In this document: one piece after another, positions 7,452 to 15,614 of the stretch
Layout: each line of letters begins with the position of its first letter
How positions within the stretch are numbered: the stretch's first letter is position 1
From: JAKEGK01 sp036507695
Lineage (GTDB): Bacteria > Pseudomonadota > Gammaproteobacteria > SZUA-152
NCBI GenBank assembly: GCA_036507695.1
Contig: DATCIR010000304.1
Coordinates: 1 to 29,743 of the forward strand
Reading direction: 5' to 3'
DNA length: 29,743 bases
Translations under genes and position numbers: made by a program
Notes under the pieces: model-generated
The model's input: the letters and a program-made list of their open reading frames with translations, nothing else
Databases searched by the model: none
Told to the model about the DNA's origin: nothing

Positions 7452-9692
7452 TCACAGCCCGGGCAATATGCCGGTTTCAAACGCGGACCTGACGTTTCTA
7501 CCGACACTGGCCAATCCCTTAAGTTCAAGCTCGAACCAGATGGAATTGTTGCTCGTATTGGTCGCCAGGTCTGTAATATAGTCACGATACACCAAACGGA
7601 TTGACCAGCAGCAGTTTTCGTATTCGATACCACCCACGGTTTCCAGATCTATGGTATCCAGAAAAGAGTAATAATAGCGCGCGTAGGCTTTCCACTGCGG
7701 CAGCAACGGCCAGAGCACGGAAATATCCGTCTGGTTAATCGCGTCTTTTTCATAGCGATAGGAAAGATGGGTGATTTTATCGCGGTTGAATTGATAACGG
7801 AACTGTACCGAGCCTTTATCCACCTGATTTTCCACCTGGTCCCATTCCACGCTGGCGGACGCCCCGAGCTGCTTGCTCCATTGGCTGCGCAGCACGCCCG
7901 CCACCACGGATTGGGAACGCGTACGCGGTGTTCCACCGGGTAACACCACTTCCTGGTTCTGAAAATAAAAAATTTGCCCCAGGCTGGCCAATAGCAACTC
8001 ATTGCCGGTTTCATTCAAAAAGCGGGTAGACAACGAAACGCTCACCTGATCGGTATCCCCGATACGGTCGACACCGGAAAACCGGTTATCGCGGAACAGT
8101 TCTGAATAACTGAACAAGGGCAGGCTGGTATCAAATACCGGAATGTCATCCTGATCCCGGTACGGTACATATAAATAGTACACCCGGGGCTCCAGTGTCT
8201 GGATCAGCTTGCCCTGGCTTGAACCGGCATCACGTTCAAAAAACAGGCCGCTATCGAGACTTATCTGCGGCACCGTGCGGCTGATCTCCTCCGGATACAA
8301 CGCGTCCTGATGGTTCAATTGATAGTGGGTGTAGTGTAATTTGACGCCGGGGTCGACAAAACCGGCCGCCTCCCGGTAGGGCCAGGTGACTTTTGGCTCG
8401 ATATCAAACCGTATGCCCGTCACACCTTCGGACCGGTAAAACTGGACCAGCTCCGCTGCGGCGGTGGACTCCAGGCCATTATTCAGAATCCATGGATTGG
8501 TAATGACCTGTAATTGGGGTAAACGCTGGTAGGGCCGGTCGATAGGCGCGATGGTCTCATCCAGTGTTTGAAAGTTTTGCACTTTTGCCTTGGCGCGCCA
8601 CTCCGGCGCCAGATAGTCTACCTCTAATTTGCGTTCCAGGTGGGTAATACTGGACGCGCTCAGGCTGTTCCAGAAGTCAGCGAGATACTGTCCGTCTGAG
8701 GCATAGCTGTAATGCAACAATGTACGCCAACCGTGGCCCGGATTTCCGCTATGGTTTAACGCGGCATAGGTCCGGTCCTCTTCACCAAACTTTTTATCAT
8801 CAGGCAAATACTCGGCTTCCAGGGCGCCTTCATGCCGCTTGTGCAGGTAACGATACTCGCCGACAAATTGCGTGCCGCGTTTGCTGTAGTAGCGCGCGGT
8901 CAGTGTCGCGTCCTGGTTGGGGGCGATATTAAAATAATAGGGAACGGATATTTCCGTGCCCGAGGTATCGGAAGAGCCAAAATTCGGCGAGAGAAACCCG
9001 GTCTTGCGGCCCTTAAGCGGCAGGCTCATGTACGGCAAATACAAAAAGGGTACGCCCATAAACTGCAGCCGCGCGTGCCAGGCTGTGCCCTCGTTGTTGG
9101 CGAAATCCAGGTTTAAACTGGAGGCTTTTAATACCCAGCGTTCCTCCTCCTTGTCACAACTGGTAAATAACACTTTATCCAGTTGCAACACGTCTTCACT
9201 GAGGATGGATATGGTCTGGGCCTTGCCGCGCAGGTGATTTTCCAGCAGCCAGAATTCCGCATCACGGATGCTGCCCACATTATTTTCAACATTAACATCG
9301 GCGTTGTTTCCCAACAGCACATGGCCGCGGGTTTGATAGCGCACCGAGCCTTCGGCATGAACGTTATTGGTGGAGCGCTCATAGATGGCATGATCCGTAA
9401 ACAAGTTGCCTTGCGCTTGCTGGATTACGACATTGCCTTCGAAATAAAAAGTTTCATGTTTTTCCACCCTGACTTGGTCCGCGGCAACCAGCAGTTCATC
9501 GTCGGCAAGCTTTGTACTCTTATACGCGGTATCGGCGAGATAATTCGGGGGCGCAAATTGCGTGCTGCAATATTGCCAGCGAATGTCGGCGCCGGCCGCA
9601 TAACGTTGTTGCGCGCTGAATAGCAGGCAAAAAACCACTCCCAGCCCGGCAATCCGAATTGACGCGAAAGCGCGCTCAGGCAACCATGTCAT
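7452..9692 (-). CDS. lptD: LPS-assembly outer-membrane protein LptD
   Basis: This is a 746-residue outer-membrane protein, slightly shorter than E. coli LptD. It has a signal peptide (hydrophobic region about residues 12-28), a periplasmic beta-jellyroll (LptD N-terminal/OstA domain, about 60-190, with FEGNVVIQQAQGNLFTDHA) and a large beta-barrel rich in aromatic strands. Key cysteines are conserved in pattern: C42 after the signal peptide, C179 (FTSCD) and the adjacent pair C694-C695 (ENCCW). In E. coli these positions form the non-consecutive disulphides needed for a functional translocon. LptD with LptE inserts lipopolysaccharide into the outer leaflet. The gene starts the lptD-surA-pdxA-rsmA series. 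The start is supported by an AAGG about 10 bp upstream. Confidence 0.97.
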   Translation of the reverse strand: MTWLPERAFASIRIAGLGVVFCLLFSAQQRYAAGADIRWQYCSTQFAPPNYLADTAYKSTKLADDELLVAADQVRVEKHETFYFEGNVVIQQAQGNLFTDHAIYERSTNNVHAEGSVRYQTRGHVLLGNNADVNVENNVGSIRDAEFWLLENHLRGKAQTISILSEDVLQLDKVLFTSCDKEEERWVLKASSLNLDFANNEGTAWHARLQFMGVPFLYLPYMSLPLKGRKTGFLSPNFGSSDTSGTEISVPYYFNIAPNQDATLTARYYSKRGTQFVGEYRYLHKRHEGALEAEYLPDDKKFGEEDRTYAALNHSGNPGHGWRTLLHYSYASDGQYLADFWNSLSASSITHLERKLEVDYLAPEWRAKAKVQNFQTLDETIAPIDRPYQRLPQLQVITNPWILNNGLESTAAAELVQFYRSEGVTGIRFDIEPKVTWPYREAAGFVDPGVKLHYTHYQLNHQDALYPEEISRTVPQISLDSGLFFERDAGSSQGKLIQTLEPRVYYLYVPYRDQDDIPVFDTSLPLFSYSELFRDNRFSGVDRIGDTDQVSVSLSTRFLNETGNELLLASLGQIFYFQNQEVVLPGGTPRTRSQSVVAGVLRSQWSKQLGASASVEWDQVENQVDKGSVQFRYQFNRDKITHLSYRYEKDAINQTDISVLWPLLPQWKAYARYYYSFLDTIDLETVGGIEYENCCWSIRLVYRDYITDLATNTSNNSIWFELELKGLASVGRNVRSAFETGILPGL

Positions 9693-9763
9693 GGGTGAAT
9701 TGCCTTGTGGGTAAAACCATCATGCTTAAGAATATCATCGAACGCTGTTGATTGTGACTGCCG

Positions 9764-11125
9764 TTATTTGCCAATACAAAAACTGGCAAAGATTTTTGCC
9801 AATAAATCATCCGGTGAAAACTCGCCGGTAATTTGCGCTAACTGCTGTTGGGCCTGCCGCAGTTCTTCCGCCAGCAGCTCGCCGGCCTGATTGACCGTTA
9901 ACTGCTGTTGTCCCTGCAGTACGTGCTGCAGCGCCGCGTGCAAGGCTTCAAGGTGGCGCCGCCGCGCCATGAAACCACCGTCCCCGACGGTTTGATAACC
10001 CACGCACTCTTTCAAATGCTGGCGTAAGGCCGGAATACCGGCCCCCGTTTTGGCGGATACCAAGCAGTGCGGATATTGCGCCGCGGGCAGTGCCGTGGGC
10101 TCTGTCAGCAAATCCATTTTATTATATACGATAGTAATGCCGGGACCGGCGGCTTGCAGCTCCTGCAGCAGCGGGTCACTCGCTCCCGGATCATACTGTC
10201 CGGCATCCACCAGATACAGGATGCGGTCGGCCTGGGAAATCGCCTTCCAAGCGCGGCGAATACCTTCCGCTTCCACCGCATCGGACCCCTGGCGCAGGCC
10301 CGCGGTATCAATGATATGTAGTGGCAAACCATCAATCTGGATCTGCTCCCGCAGCACATCGCGGGTGGTGCCGGGTATATCCGTCACAATGGCGCTGTCT
10401 TTGCCCGTTAATTGATTGAGCAAGGTTGACTTGCCCGCGTTGGGCCGGCCGGCGATGACGACACTCATGCCTTCGCGCAATAGCTGCCCTTGCCGCGCCT
10501 CCGCCAGGGTTTGTTGTAATTGCTGTATGACGGAGGTTAGCTGATCACTGACCTGCGCGTCCTGCAGAAAATTAATTTCCTCTTCGGGAAAATCAATGGC
10601 CGCTTCCACATACATGCGCAGCGCGATCAGGGAATCCACCAGTTGGTGAATGCGTTTGGAGAACTCGCCTTGCAGGGAGCGCATCGCGGAGCGCGCCGCT
10701 TGTTCCGAAGCGCTGTCAATCAGATCGGCGATGGCCTCGGCTTGCGCGAGATCCAGTTTGTCATTCAAAAACGCCCGTTCGCTAAACTCGCCGGGCCTGG
10801 CCAGGCGCGCGCCAAGATCGACAATACGCTTGACCAGCATATCCAACACCACCGGACCGCCGTGACCCTGCAACTCCAGCACGTCTTCGCCGGTAAAGGA
10901 ATGGGGCGCGGCGAAATACAGCGCCAGCCCCGTATCAATGGTTGCGCCGCTCGCGGCTTTGAACGGCAGATATTCCGCAAAACGCGGCGCGGGGATTTTG
11001 CCAAGCACGGCCTTGGCAACCAGGGAACATAAGGGGCCGGAAACGCGTATGATGCCGATACCACCCCGGCCCGGCGGGGTTGCCAGCGCGGTAATCGTAT
11101 CCATGGCTTGGGGTGACGTTGCCAT
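9764..11125 (-). CDS. mnmE: tRNA uridine-5-carboxymethylaminomethyl modification GTPase
   Basis: This is a 453-residue protein of full MnmE length. It has the N-terminal formyl-THF-binding domain (DTITALATPPGRGGIGIIR, residues 9-27), a helical domain, and an inserted G domain with G1 GRPNAGKST (226-234), TDIPGTTRD (248-256), G3 DTAGLR (273-278) and G4 NKMD. It ends with the invariant FCIGK whose Cys450 is essential in the family. With MnmG it modifies the wobble uridine of several tRNAs. The gene is 36 bp downstream of yidC, the usual neighbour. The next gene outward is lptD rather than mnmG/rsmG/parAB. The ATG at 11125 was used, and Met8 (11104) is a possible alternative. Confidence 0.97.
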   Translation of the reverse strand: MATSPQAMDTITALATPPGRGGIGIIRVSGPLCSLVAKAVLGKIPAPRFAEYLPFKAASGATIDTGLALYFAAPHSFTGEDVLELQGHGGPVVLDMLVKRIVDLGARLARPGEFSERAFLNDKLDLAQAEAIADLIDSASEQAARSAMRSLQGEFSKRIHQLVDSLIALRMYVEAAIDFPEEEINFLQDAQVSDQLTSVIQQLQQTLAEARQGQLLREGMSVVIAGRPNAGKSTLLNQLTGKDSAIVTDIPGTTRDVLREQIQIDGLPLHIIDTAGLRQGSDAVEAEGIRRAWKAISQADRILYLVDAGQYDPGASDPLLQELQAAGPGITIVYNKMDLLTEPTALPAAQYPHCLVSAKTGAGIPALRQHLKECVGYQTVGDGGFMARRRHLEALHAALQHVLQGQQQLTVNQAGELLAEELRQAQQQLAQITGEFSPDDLLAKIFASFCIGK

Positions 11126-11161
11126 GCTTACCTCAACCAGGAAATTGCGTGGTCCACTTCA

Positions 11162-12847
11162 CTAAGCGGCGGCACGCTCAATCTTGCGCGTGATAGCCCA
11201 TTGTTGAACGATCGATAATATGTTGTTGGCCACCCAGTACAACACCAGTCCGGATGGGAAGAACGCAAAAAACAAAGTAAAGACCAGCGGTAAAAAGCTC
11301 AGGATTTTTGCCTGCATGGGATCCATCGGCGCGGGATTTAATTTTTGCTGGATAAACATGCTGATACCCATAATCACGGGCAGGACAAAATAGGGATCTT
11401 TCGCCGATAAATCATCGATCCACAGAATAAACGGCGCCTGGCGTAATTCCACGCTTTCCAGCAGCACCCAATACAAGGCGATAAACACCGGGATTTGCAC
11501 CAGCATGGGTAAACAGCCGCCCAAAGGATTAATTTTCTCCTTTTTATAAAGCTCCATCATGGCCTGGCTCATGCGTTGCCGGTCATTGCCATAACGTTCC
11601 CGCAAGGCCACTATTTTGGGCTGGAACTTGCGCATCTTCGCCATGGAGCGATACGCGGCTTCAGACAGTTTATAAAACACCAGCTTGATAATCAGGGTCA
11701 CTAAAATAATCGCCCAGCCCCAGTTGTTCACGTACTCGTGAATAAAATCCAGCAACCAGAACAACGGGTCCGCCAGAATGGTTAACACCCCATAATCAAC
11801 GGCAAGCTGCAGATTCGGCGCGACCTGGGCCAGCCGGTCCTGCTCTTTGGGACCAATGTACAGGCTGCTGCTCAGGGTGCCGGTTTGCCCGGCGGCGACC
11901 TTGATGTCATCGGTGGAAATACCGATCAGGTAACGCCCATTGGGAAGCGCCTTGGTATAGAAATAATTATATTCATCCTGCCTGGGGATCCAGGCGCCGA
12001 TAAAATAATGCTGGATCATGGCGATCCATCCGCCTTTTATAAAATTCTGTTCCGCTTTCCAGGTCGCCATATCCTCGAGCGCCACTTTCTCATACTTGGT
12101 CAACTCATTGGACACGATGCCGCCGGTGTAGGTATAGATAAAACGCGATTGTTCCTGCGCCGTGACGTCACTGCGTTGCAGCTGCCGGTAAAACCGCCCG
12201 GACCAGTCCTGGCGGGTGTGATTGATCACTTCCACCGCCAGGTCAATCACGTAGCTGTTACGGTAAAAGGTGTAGATTTTATTAACACCAAAACCATCAC
12301 TGCCCAGCCAACTCAAGCTTACATTGATTTTGTCCTCCGCCGCGGCGAGCTTATAGGCGGGCTGCGCGCTGCGAAATGGCGCGTGATGGTCGGCGGACTG
12401 CCCGGCGCTGGCCACTAAACCGGATTGGGCTATTAAAATCCGTGGCGCTGTATCGTTGAACAGCACCACCGGCTTATCCGGATCGTTGAGCTTTTCCGGA
12501 TAAGTGCGTAGCGCCACCCTACGCAGGTCCCCACCCGTGGTGTCGATGTCAACCTCCAACAAATCGGTCACCACGCGAACCCGCTGCGCCTGCACCAAGG
12601 CCCCGCTATCGGATAACCCGGGGGTTGCGGCTGGCGCCGGCGCAGCGGTGGCCGGCCGGGCAGTGGGAACATCCGCACTGGGAATCGGGGGCGCGCCGGA
12701 TTGATCGGACGGAACCGCGGTTTGTCCGGGTATCGGGGCGCCGGCGCTGGGCGTTGGGCGGGGGGCGACTTGCTCCTGCCAGGCGCTGTACAGCATAAAA
12801 ACAACCAGTGCTAAAGCGACAAATAAAATCAGGCGTTGATTTTCCAT
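11162..12847 (-). CDS. yidC: Membrane protein insertase YidC
   Basis: This is a 561-residue inner-membrane protein with the Gram-negative YidC layout. An N-terminal signal-anchor (about residues 5-21) is followed by a Pro/Ala-rich linker, a large periplasmic beta-sandwich domain with the hallmark WIAMIQHYFIGAWIP, and then the five-helix Oxa1 core. The core starts around NWGWAIILVTLIIK and continues with SMAKMRKFQPK and NPLGGCLPMLVQIPVFIALY. The functional positive residue of the hydrophilic groove (Arg in E. coli) appears to be Lys in LIIKLVF. The tail is basic (RKIERAAA). YidC inserts membrane proteins alone or with SecYEG. Its start lies 8 bp from the yidD stop. Confidence 0.97.
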   Translation of the reverse strand: MENQRLILFVALALVVFMLYSAWQEQVAPRPTPSAGAPIPGQTAVPSDQSGAPPIPSADVPTARPATAAPAPAATPGLSDSGALVQAQRVRVVTDLLEVDIDTTGGDLRRVALRTYPEKLNDPDKPVVLFNDTAPRILIAQSGLVASAGQSADHHAPFRSAQPAYKLAAAEDKINVSLSWLGSDGFGVNKIYTFYRNSYVIDLAVEVINHTRQDWSGRFYRQLQRSDVTAQEQSRFIYTYTGGIVSNELTKYEKVALEDMATWKAEQNFIKGGWIAMIQHYFIGAWIPRQDEYNYFYTKALPNGRYLIGISTDDIKVAAGQTGTLSSSLYIGPKEQDRLAQVAPNLQLAVDYGVLTILADPLFWLLDFIHEYVNNWGWAIILVTLIIKLVFYKLSEAAYRSMAKMRKFQPKIVALRERYGNDRQRMSQAMMELYKKEKINPLGGCLPMLVQIPVFIALYWVLLESVELRQAPFILWIDDLSAKDPYFVLPVIMGISMFIQQKLNPAPMDPMQAKILSFLPLVFTLFFAFFPSGLVLYWVANNILSIVQQWAITRKIERAAA

Positions 12848-12855
12848 TGCACCAC

Positions 12856-13110
12856 TCAGTCGTTTTTACGGGTGTTTTTATGGGTGTTGTTACGGGTATT
12901 GTTTGGCACCGGATCATAACCACCTTCGTGCCAGGGGTGACAACGCGCGATACGGCGTACTGCGAGCGACAATCCCTTCCAGGTCCCATGTTCCTTTACC
13001 GCAGTCAACGCATACTGTGAGCAACTGGGATAATACCGGCAATAATTGCCGAGAAATGGGCTCAGTAAATACTGATAGCCTCTGATCATGATGAAGATGA
13101 TTTTTTGCAT
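12856..13110 (-). CDS. yidD: Membrane protein insertion efficiency factor YidD
   Basis: This is an 84-residue protein from the ATG at 13110. An in-frame TTG at 13131 would add seven residues. YidD (PF01809) hallmarks are present: IRGYQYLLSPFLG, CRYYPSCSQYA with C24 and C30, RCHPWHEGGYDPVP with C57. It helps YidC insert inner-membrane proteins. Its 5' end overlaps the 3' end of rnpA by 25 bp, as is common for this pair. After the usual end (DPVP) there is an unusual hydrophilic tail of three tetrapeptide repeats, NNTR-NNTH-KNTR, then KND, encoded by a 12-bp tandem repeat (see separate entry). Confidence 0.93.
   Translation of the reverse strand: MQKIIFIMIRGYQYLLSPFLGNYCRYYPSCSQYALTAVKEHGTWKGLSLAVRRIARCHPWHEGGYDPVPNNTRNNTHKNTRKND
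12862..12897. repeat. 12-bp tandem repeat, three copies, in the 3' end of yidD
   Basis: Three consecutive 12-mers lie head to tail: GTTTTTACGGGT (12862-12873), GTTTTTATGGGT (12874-12885) and GTTGTTACGGGT (12886-12897). They differ by one to three bases. The unit is a multiple of three, so gain or loss of copies would keep yidD in frame and only alter the Asn/Thr/Arg-rich tail. Confidence 0.8.
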
Positions 13111-13460
13111 TTTGCCGTCAAGTTTTTCCAATGAACATCCAGGCTAGCGAGTATCTCTTGATTGGATACCTGTGCCGCCCGGGTTTGCCCAACGACCACA
13201 ATGTCGATATTGGGCAAGGTGTGTTGATGGTGTCGAAAACTTTCCCGGACCAGCCGTTTCAGGTGGTTCCGGGCCACCGCGGTTCTTATTCTTTTTTTTG
13301 AGAGCGCCAGTCCCAAACGCGCCTGATCACCGTCGTTGAACGCCGCCAGCAAAGTGAGTAACTGATCAGCCGATTTGCATTGAGTATTGTTAAAAACGTG
13401 CTGGAATTCCCGGCTCTGAAGCAGCCTGTGTTGGCGGGTAAAGCATGAATTGGCAGCCAT
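13086..13460 (-). CDS. rnpA: Ribonuclease P protein component
   Basis: This is a 124-residue basic protein of normal length. It has the N-terminal pattern RLLQSREFQHVF (12-23) and the RNR signature region RTAVARNHLKRLVRESFR (59-76), which binds the RNase P RNA. The central beta-strand LPNIDIVVVGQTRA fits the family. It is the protein cofactor that helps the catalytic RNA remove 5' leaders from pre-tRNAs. The 3' end overlaps yidD. The distance to rpmH upstream is 185 bp, longer than the usual near-contiguous arrangement, and that gap holds a hairpin followed by four T residues. Confidence 0.95.
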   Translation of the reverse strand: MAANSCFTRQHRLLQSREFQHVFNNTQCKSADQLLTLLAAFNDGDQARLGLALSKKRIRTAVARNHLKRLVRESFRHHQHTLPNIDIVVVGQTRAAQVSNQEILASLDVHWKNLTAKCKKSSSS

Positions 13461-13504
13461 GCAATTCTATCAGCCTGTCTTTATTATTATCGAAAGTATT
13501 ATCG

Positions 13505-13525
13505 AAAAGCACCGTAATCCGGTGC
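13505..13525 (-). terminator. Hairpin with short T tract between rpmH and rnpA
   Basis: Read on the minus strand, a perfect 6-bp stem GCACCG / CGGTGC (13520-13525 with 13509-13514) with a 5-base loop is followed by TTTT (13505-13508). This resembles a weak intrinsic terminator or attenuator that could lower rnpA expression relative to rpmH. The stem is short and the T tract only four bases, so termination efficiency is doubtful. Confidence 0.4.
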
Positions 13526-13645
13526 CAGTGGTGTTACGTCGAGGATGAATGGTTCCAGTACAACACCACACAACCGCCCAGTGGCCGGTACGTTGTTACT
13601 TTTATCGCTGATTATTTTTTAACCGCACCATCAAACGCCGGGGCA

Positions 13646-13780
13646 TTAAACGGCGACGCGCTTACGGCCCTTGGCGCGGCGCGCATTCAGAACACGGCGG
13701 CCTCCTTTGGTACTCATCCGGGCACGGAAACCGTGCGTTCTTTGGCGGTGTAACTTGCTGGGTTGATAGGTTCTTTTCAT
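13646..13780 (-). CDS. rpmH: 50S ribosomal protein L34
   Basis: This is a 44-residue highly basic protein translated leftwards from the ATG at 13780-13778. It begins MKRTYQPSKLHRQRTHGFRA, contains RMSTKGGRRVLNARRAKGRK and ends RVAV, which matches bacterial L34 in length and sequence throughout. L34 is part of the large ribosomal subunit. It is the first gene of the minus-strand arm, divergent from dnaA, as in most bacteria. The intergenic region between it and dnaA probably contains promoters for both. Confidence 0.97.
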   Translation of the reverse strand: MKRTYQPSKLHRQRTHGFRARMSTKGGRRVLNARRAKGRKRVAV

Positions 13781-13912
13781 AACTTTCCCAATTTTTATGT
13801 TCGAAGGCGCAGCCTACGTTATAGTCCGTAGAATCCCAATAAAAGCGGCGTAGAATACTTTGAATGTCCCGCTGGCGTCAAGCAACAATGCGGGAAAAAT
13901 TTTCGCTTCGGG

Positions 13913-13921
13913 TGTGGATAA
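13913..13921 (-). promoter_or_regulatory. DnaA box upstream of dnaA
   Basis: TGTGGATAA at 13913-13921 is the exact complement of the consensus DnaA box TTATCCACA. It lies 70 bp upstream of the dnaA start, where such boxes usually mediate autoregulation of dnaA and can form part of a bipartite origin. Confidence 0.7.
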
Positions 13922-13990
13922 CTCTGACTTTCAAGAGTAGACTCCACGGTCTTTCCCTAAAAAAGACACAGCACGAATGGAGGAATTGCA

Positions 13991-15379
13991 GTGGGGACGT
14001 GGCAATTTTGTCTAGACCGCTTGGAGGGTGAGCTCACAACCCAGCAATTCAATACCTGGATCAGACCGCTGCAAGCTATCGAAGACAAGGAAACTTTGCG
14101 GATTCTGGCGCCCAATCAATTTGTGCTGGACTGGGTTAATAACCGGTTCCTCGATCGCATCACCACCATCCTGGGTGATCACCATCAAGGTCCTCACAGT
14201 CAACGGGTGAGCCTGGAAATAGCCCACGTTACCAATGATGGATTGGCCAGTGCGCCGGCGGCAACGCCCAAAGAGCTGCGCACGCCGCACACCGACCTCG
14301 GGGTGGTGACGGCAACACGCGACGCGCCTAGGCCGCGTCGCGCCAATGACATTGTGCACAGCGCGAATTTAAACGCCAACCTGAGCTTTGCGAATTTCGT
14401 CGAAGGAAAATCCAATCAATTGGCACGCGCCGCGGCATTCCAGGTCGCCGGCAACACCGGAGAAACGTACAATCCTTTGTTTATCCAAGGTGGGGTCGGT
14501 TTGGGTAAAACCCATCTGATGCATGCCGTCGGCAACCAGATTATTGCCAGAGACCCCACCGCCCGGGTGATTTACCTGCATTCCGAACGATTTGTACAAG
14601 ACATGGTAAAGGCGTTACAACACAACGCGATCAACGATTTTAAGCGCTATTACCGGTCCGTCAATGCGTTGTTAATCGATGATATTCAGTTTTTCGCCGG
14701 TAAGGAGCGATCGCAGGAGGAGTTTTTTCACACCTTTAACGCCCTGCTGGAAGGACAGCAGCAGGTCATATTGACCTGCGACCGCTACCCGAAAGAAGTC
14801 ACGGGTCTGGAAGAACGCTTGAAATCCCGCTTTGGTTGGGGGCTCACTGTTGCCATCGAGCCACCGGAATTAGAAACGCGGGTGGCCATCCTGATGAGCA
14901 AGGCGCAACAACTGAACATCGAGTTGCCCCAGGAAGTCGCCTTTTTTATCGCTAAACGTATCCGTTCTAACATCCGCGAACTGGAAGGCGCCTTACGCCG
15001 GGTCATCGCCAACGCCAAATTCACCGGCCAAAACATTAGCCTGGATTTTGCCAAGGAAGCGCTGCGTGATTTGCTGGCCTTGCAGGATAAACTGGTTACT
15101 ATCGATAACATCCAAAAGACGGTGGCGGAATACTACAAAATCCGGGTGAATGAATTATTATCCAAGAAGCGTAATCGTTCACTGGCAAGGCCGCGCCAAC
15201 TCGCCATGGCGCTGGCCAAGGAACTCACCAACCACAGTTTGCCGGAGATCGGCGATGCGTTTGGCGGGCGGGATCACACCACGGTACTTCACGCATGCCG
15301 AAAAATTGAAGACCTAAGAGTTAGCGATATTCGAATAAAAGAAGACTTTTCCAACCTGTTAAGAACGCTGTCCTCTTAA
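13991..15379 (+). CDS. dnaA: Chromosomal replication initiator protein DnaA
   Basis: This is a 462-residue protein starting with GTG at 13991, supported by a strong GGAGG at 13979-13983. Domain I is at residues 1-80 (WQFCLDRLEGEL, FVLDWVNNRF). A variable linker follows at 85-130. The AAA+ domain has Walker A GGVGLGKTH (167-175), Walker B LLIDD (227-231), sensor region LTCDRYPKE and the arginine-finger area ERLKSRFGWGL. Domain IV carries the DNA-binding signature SLPEIGDAFGGRDHTTVLHA. The protein binds DnaA boxes, melts oriC and loads the helicase. DnaA boxes lie on both sides of the gene. Near-identity to gammaproteobacterial DnaA in the AAA+ and DNA-binding domains makes this certain. Confidence 0.99.
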   Translation: MGTWQFCLDRLEGELTTQQFNTWIRPLQAIEDKETLRILAPNQFVLDWVNNRFLDRITTILGDHHQGPHSQRVSLEIAHVTNDGLASAPAATPKELRTPHTDLGVVTATRDAPRPRRANDIVHSANLNANLSFANFVEGKSNQLARAAAFQVAGNTGETYNPLFIQGGVGLGKTHLMHAVGNQIIARDPTARVIYLHSERFVQDMVKALQHNAINDFKRYYRSVNALLIDDIQFFAGKERSQEEFFHTFNALLEGQQQVILTCDRYPKEVTGLEERLKSRFGWGLTVAIEPPELETRVAILMSKAQQLNIELPQEVAFFIAKRIRSNIRELEGALRRVIANAKFTGQNISLDFAKEALRDLLALQDKLVTIDNIQKTVAEYYKIRVNELLSKKRNRSLARPRQLAMALAKELTNHSLPEIGDAFGGRDHTTVLHACRKIEDLRVSDIRIKEDFSNLLRTLSS

Positions 15380-15614
15380 TGTGGTTAAGCTGTGGATAAC
15401 GTTTACAACATCGCGTGCCATCAACATATTCACATTTTGCCCACAGATTGTAAGCGGGTTGTAAGGCTTTTATACCCGGGGTTTGCGGTAGTATAACGTA
15501 TTGATATTTAAACTAGGAATAAGGTTATCCACAGAAACGCACCGGCTTAATTGTAGTAATAACAGTTGTTATATACACAATAACTTAATAATAACCATCT
15601 AAGGGATTCGATGT
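15380..15614. other. Candidate oriC (dnaA-dnaN intergenic region)
   Basis: This 235-bp region carries two perfect DnaA boxes in opposite orientation: TGTGGATAA at 15391-15399 and TTATCCACA at 15525-15533. A near match, ATATTCACA, lies at 15427-15435. After the second perfect box, 15541-15600 is strongly A/T-rich and suited to be a duplex-unwinding element. Origins between dnaA and dnaN are known in pseudomonads and other gammaproteobacteria. The region also must hold the dnaN promoter, which I could not place with confidence. Confidence 0.65.

Noticed and set aside
13445..13753. 102-residue plus-strand open frame opposite rpmH and the rpmH-rnpA gap
   Set aside because: It is antisense to rpmH, which is certain by sequence, and shows no protein-like features of its own.
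13818..13846. Possible rpmH promoter with -10 TATAAC on the minus strand
   Set aside because: The -10 is reasonable, but no acceptable -35 hexamer is present at 16-18 bp, so it was not listed as a feature.
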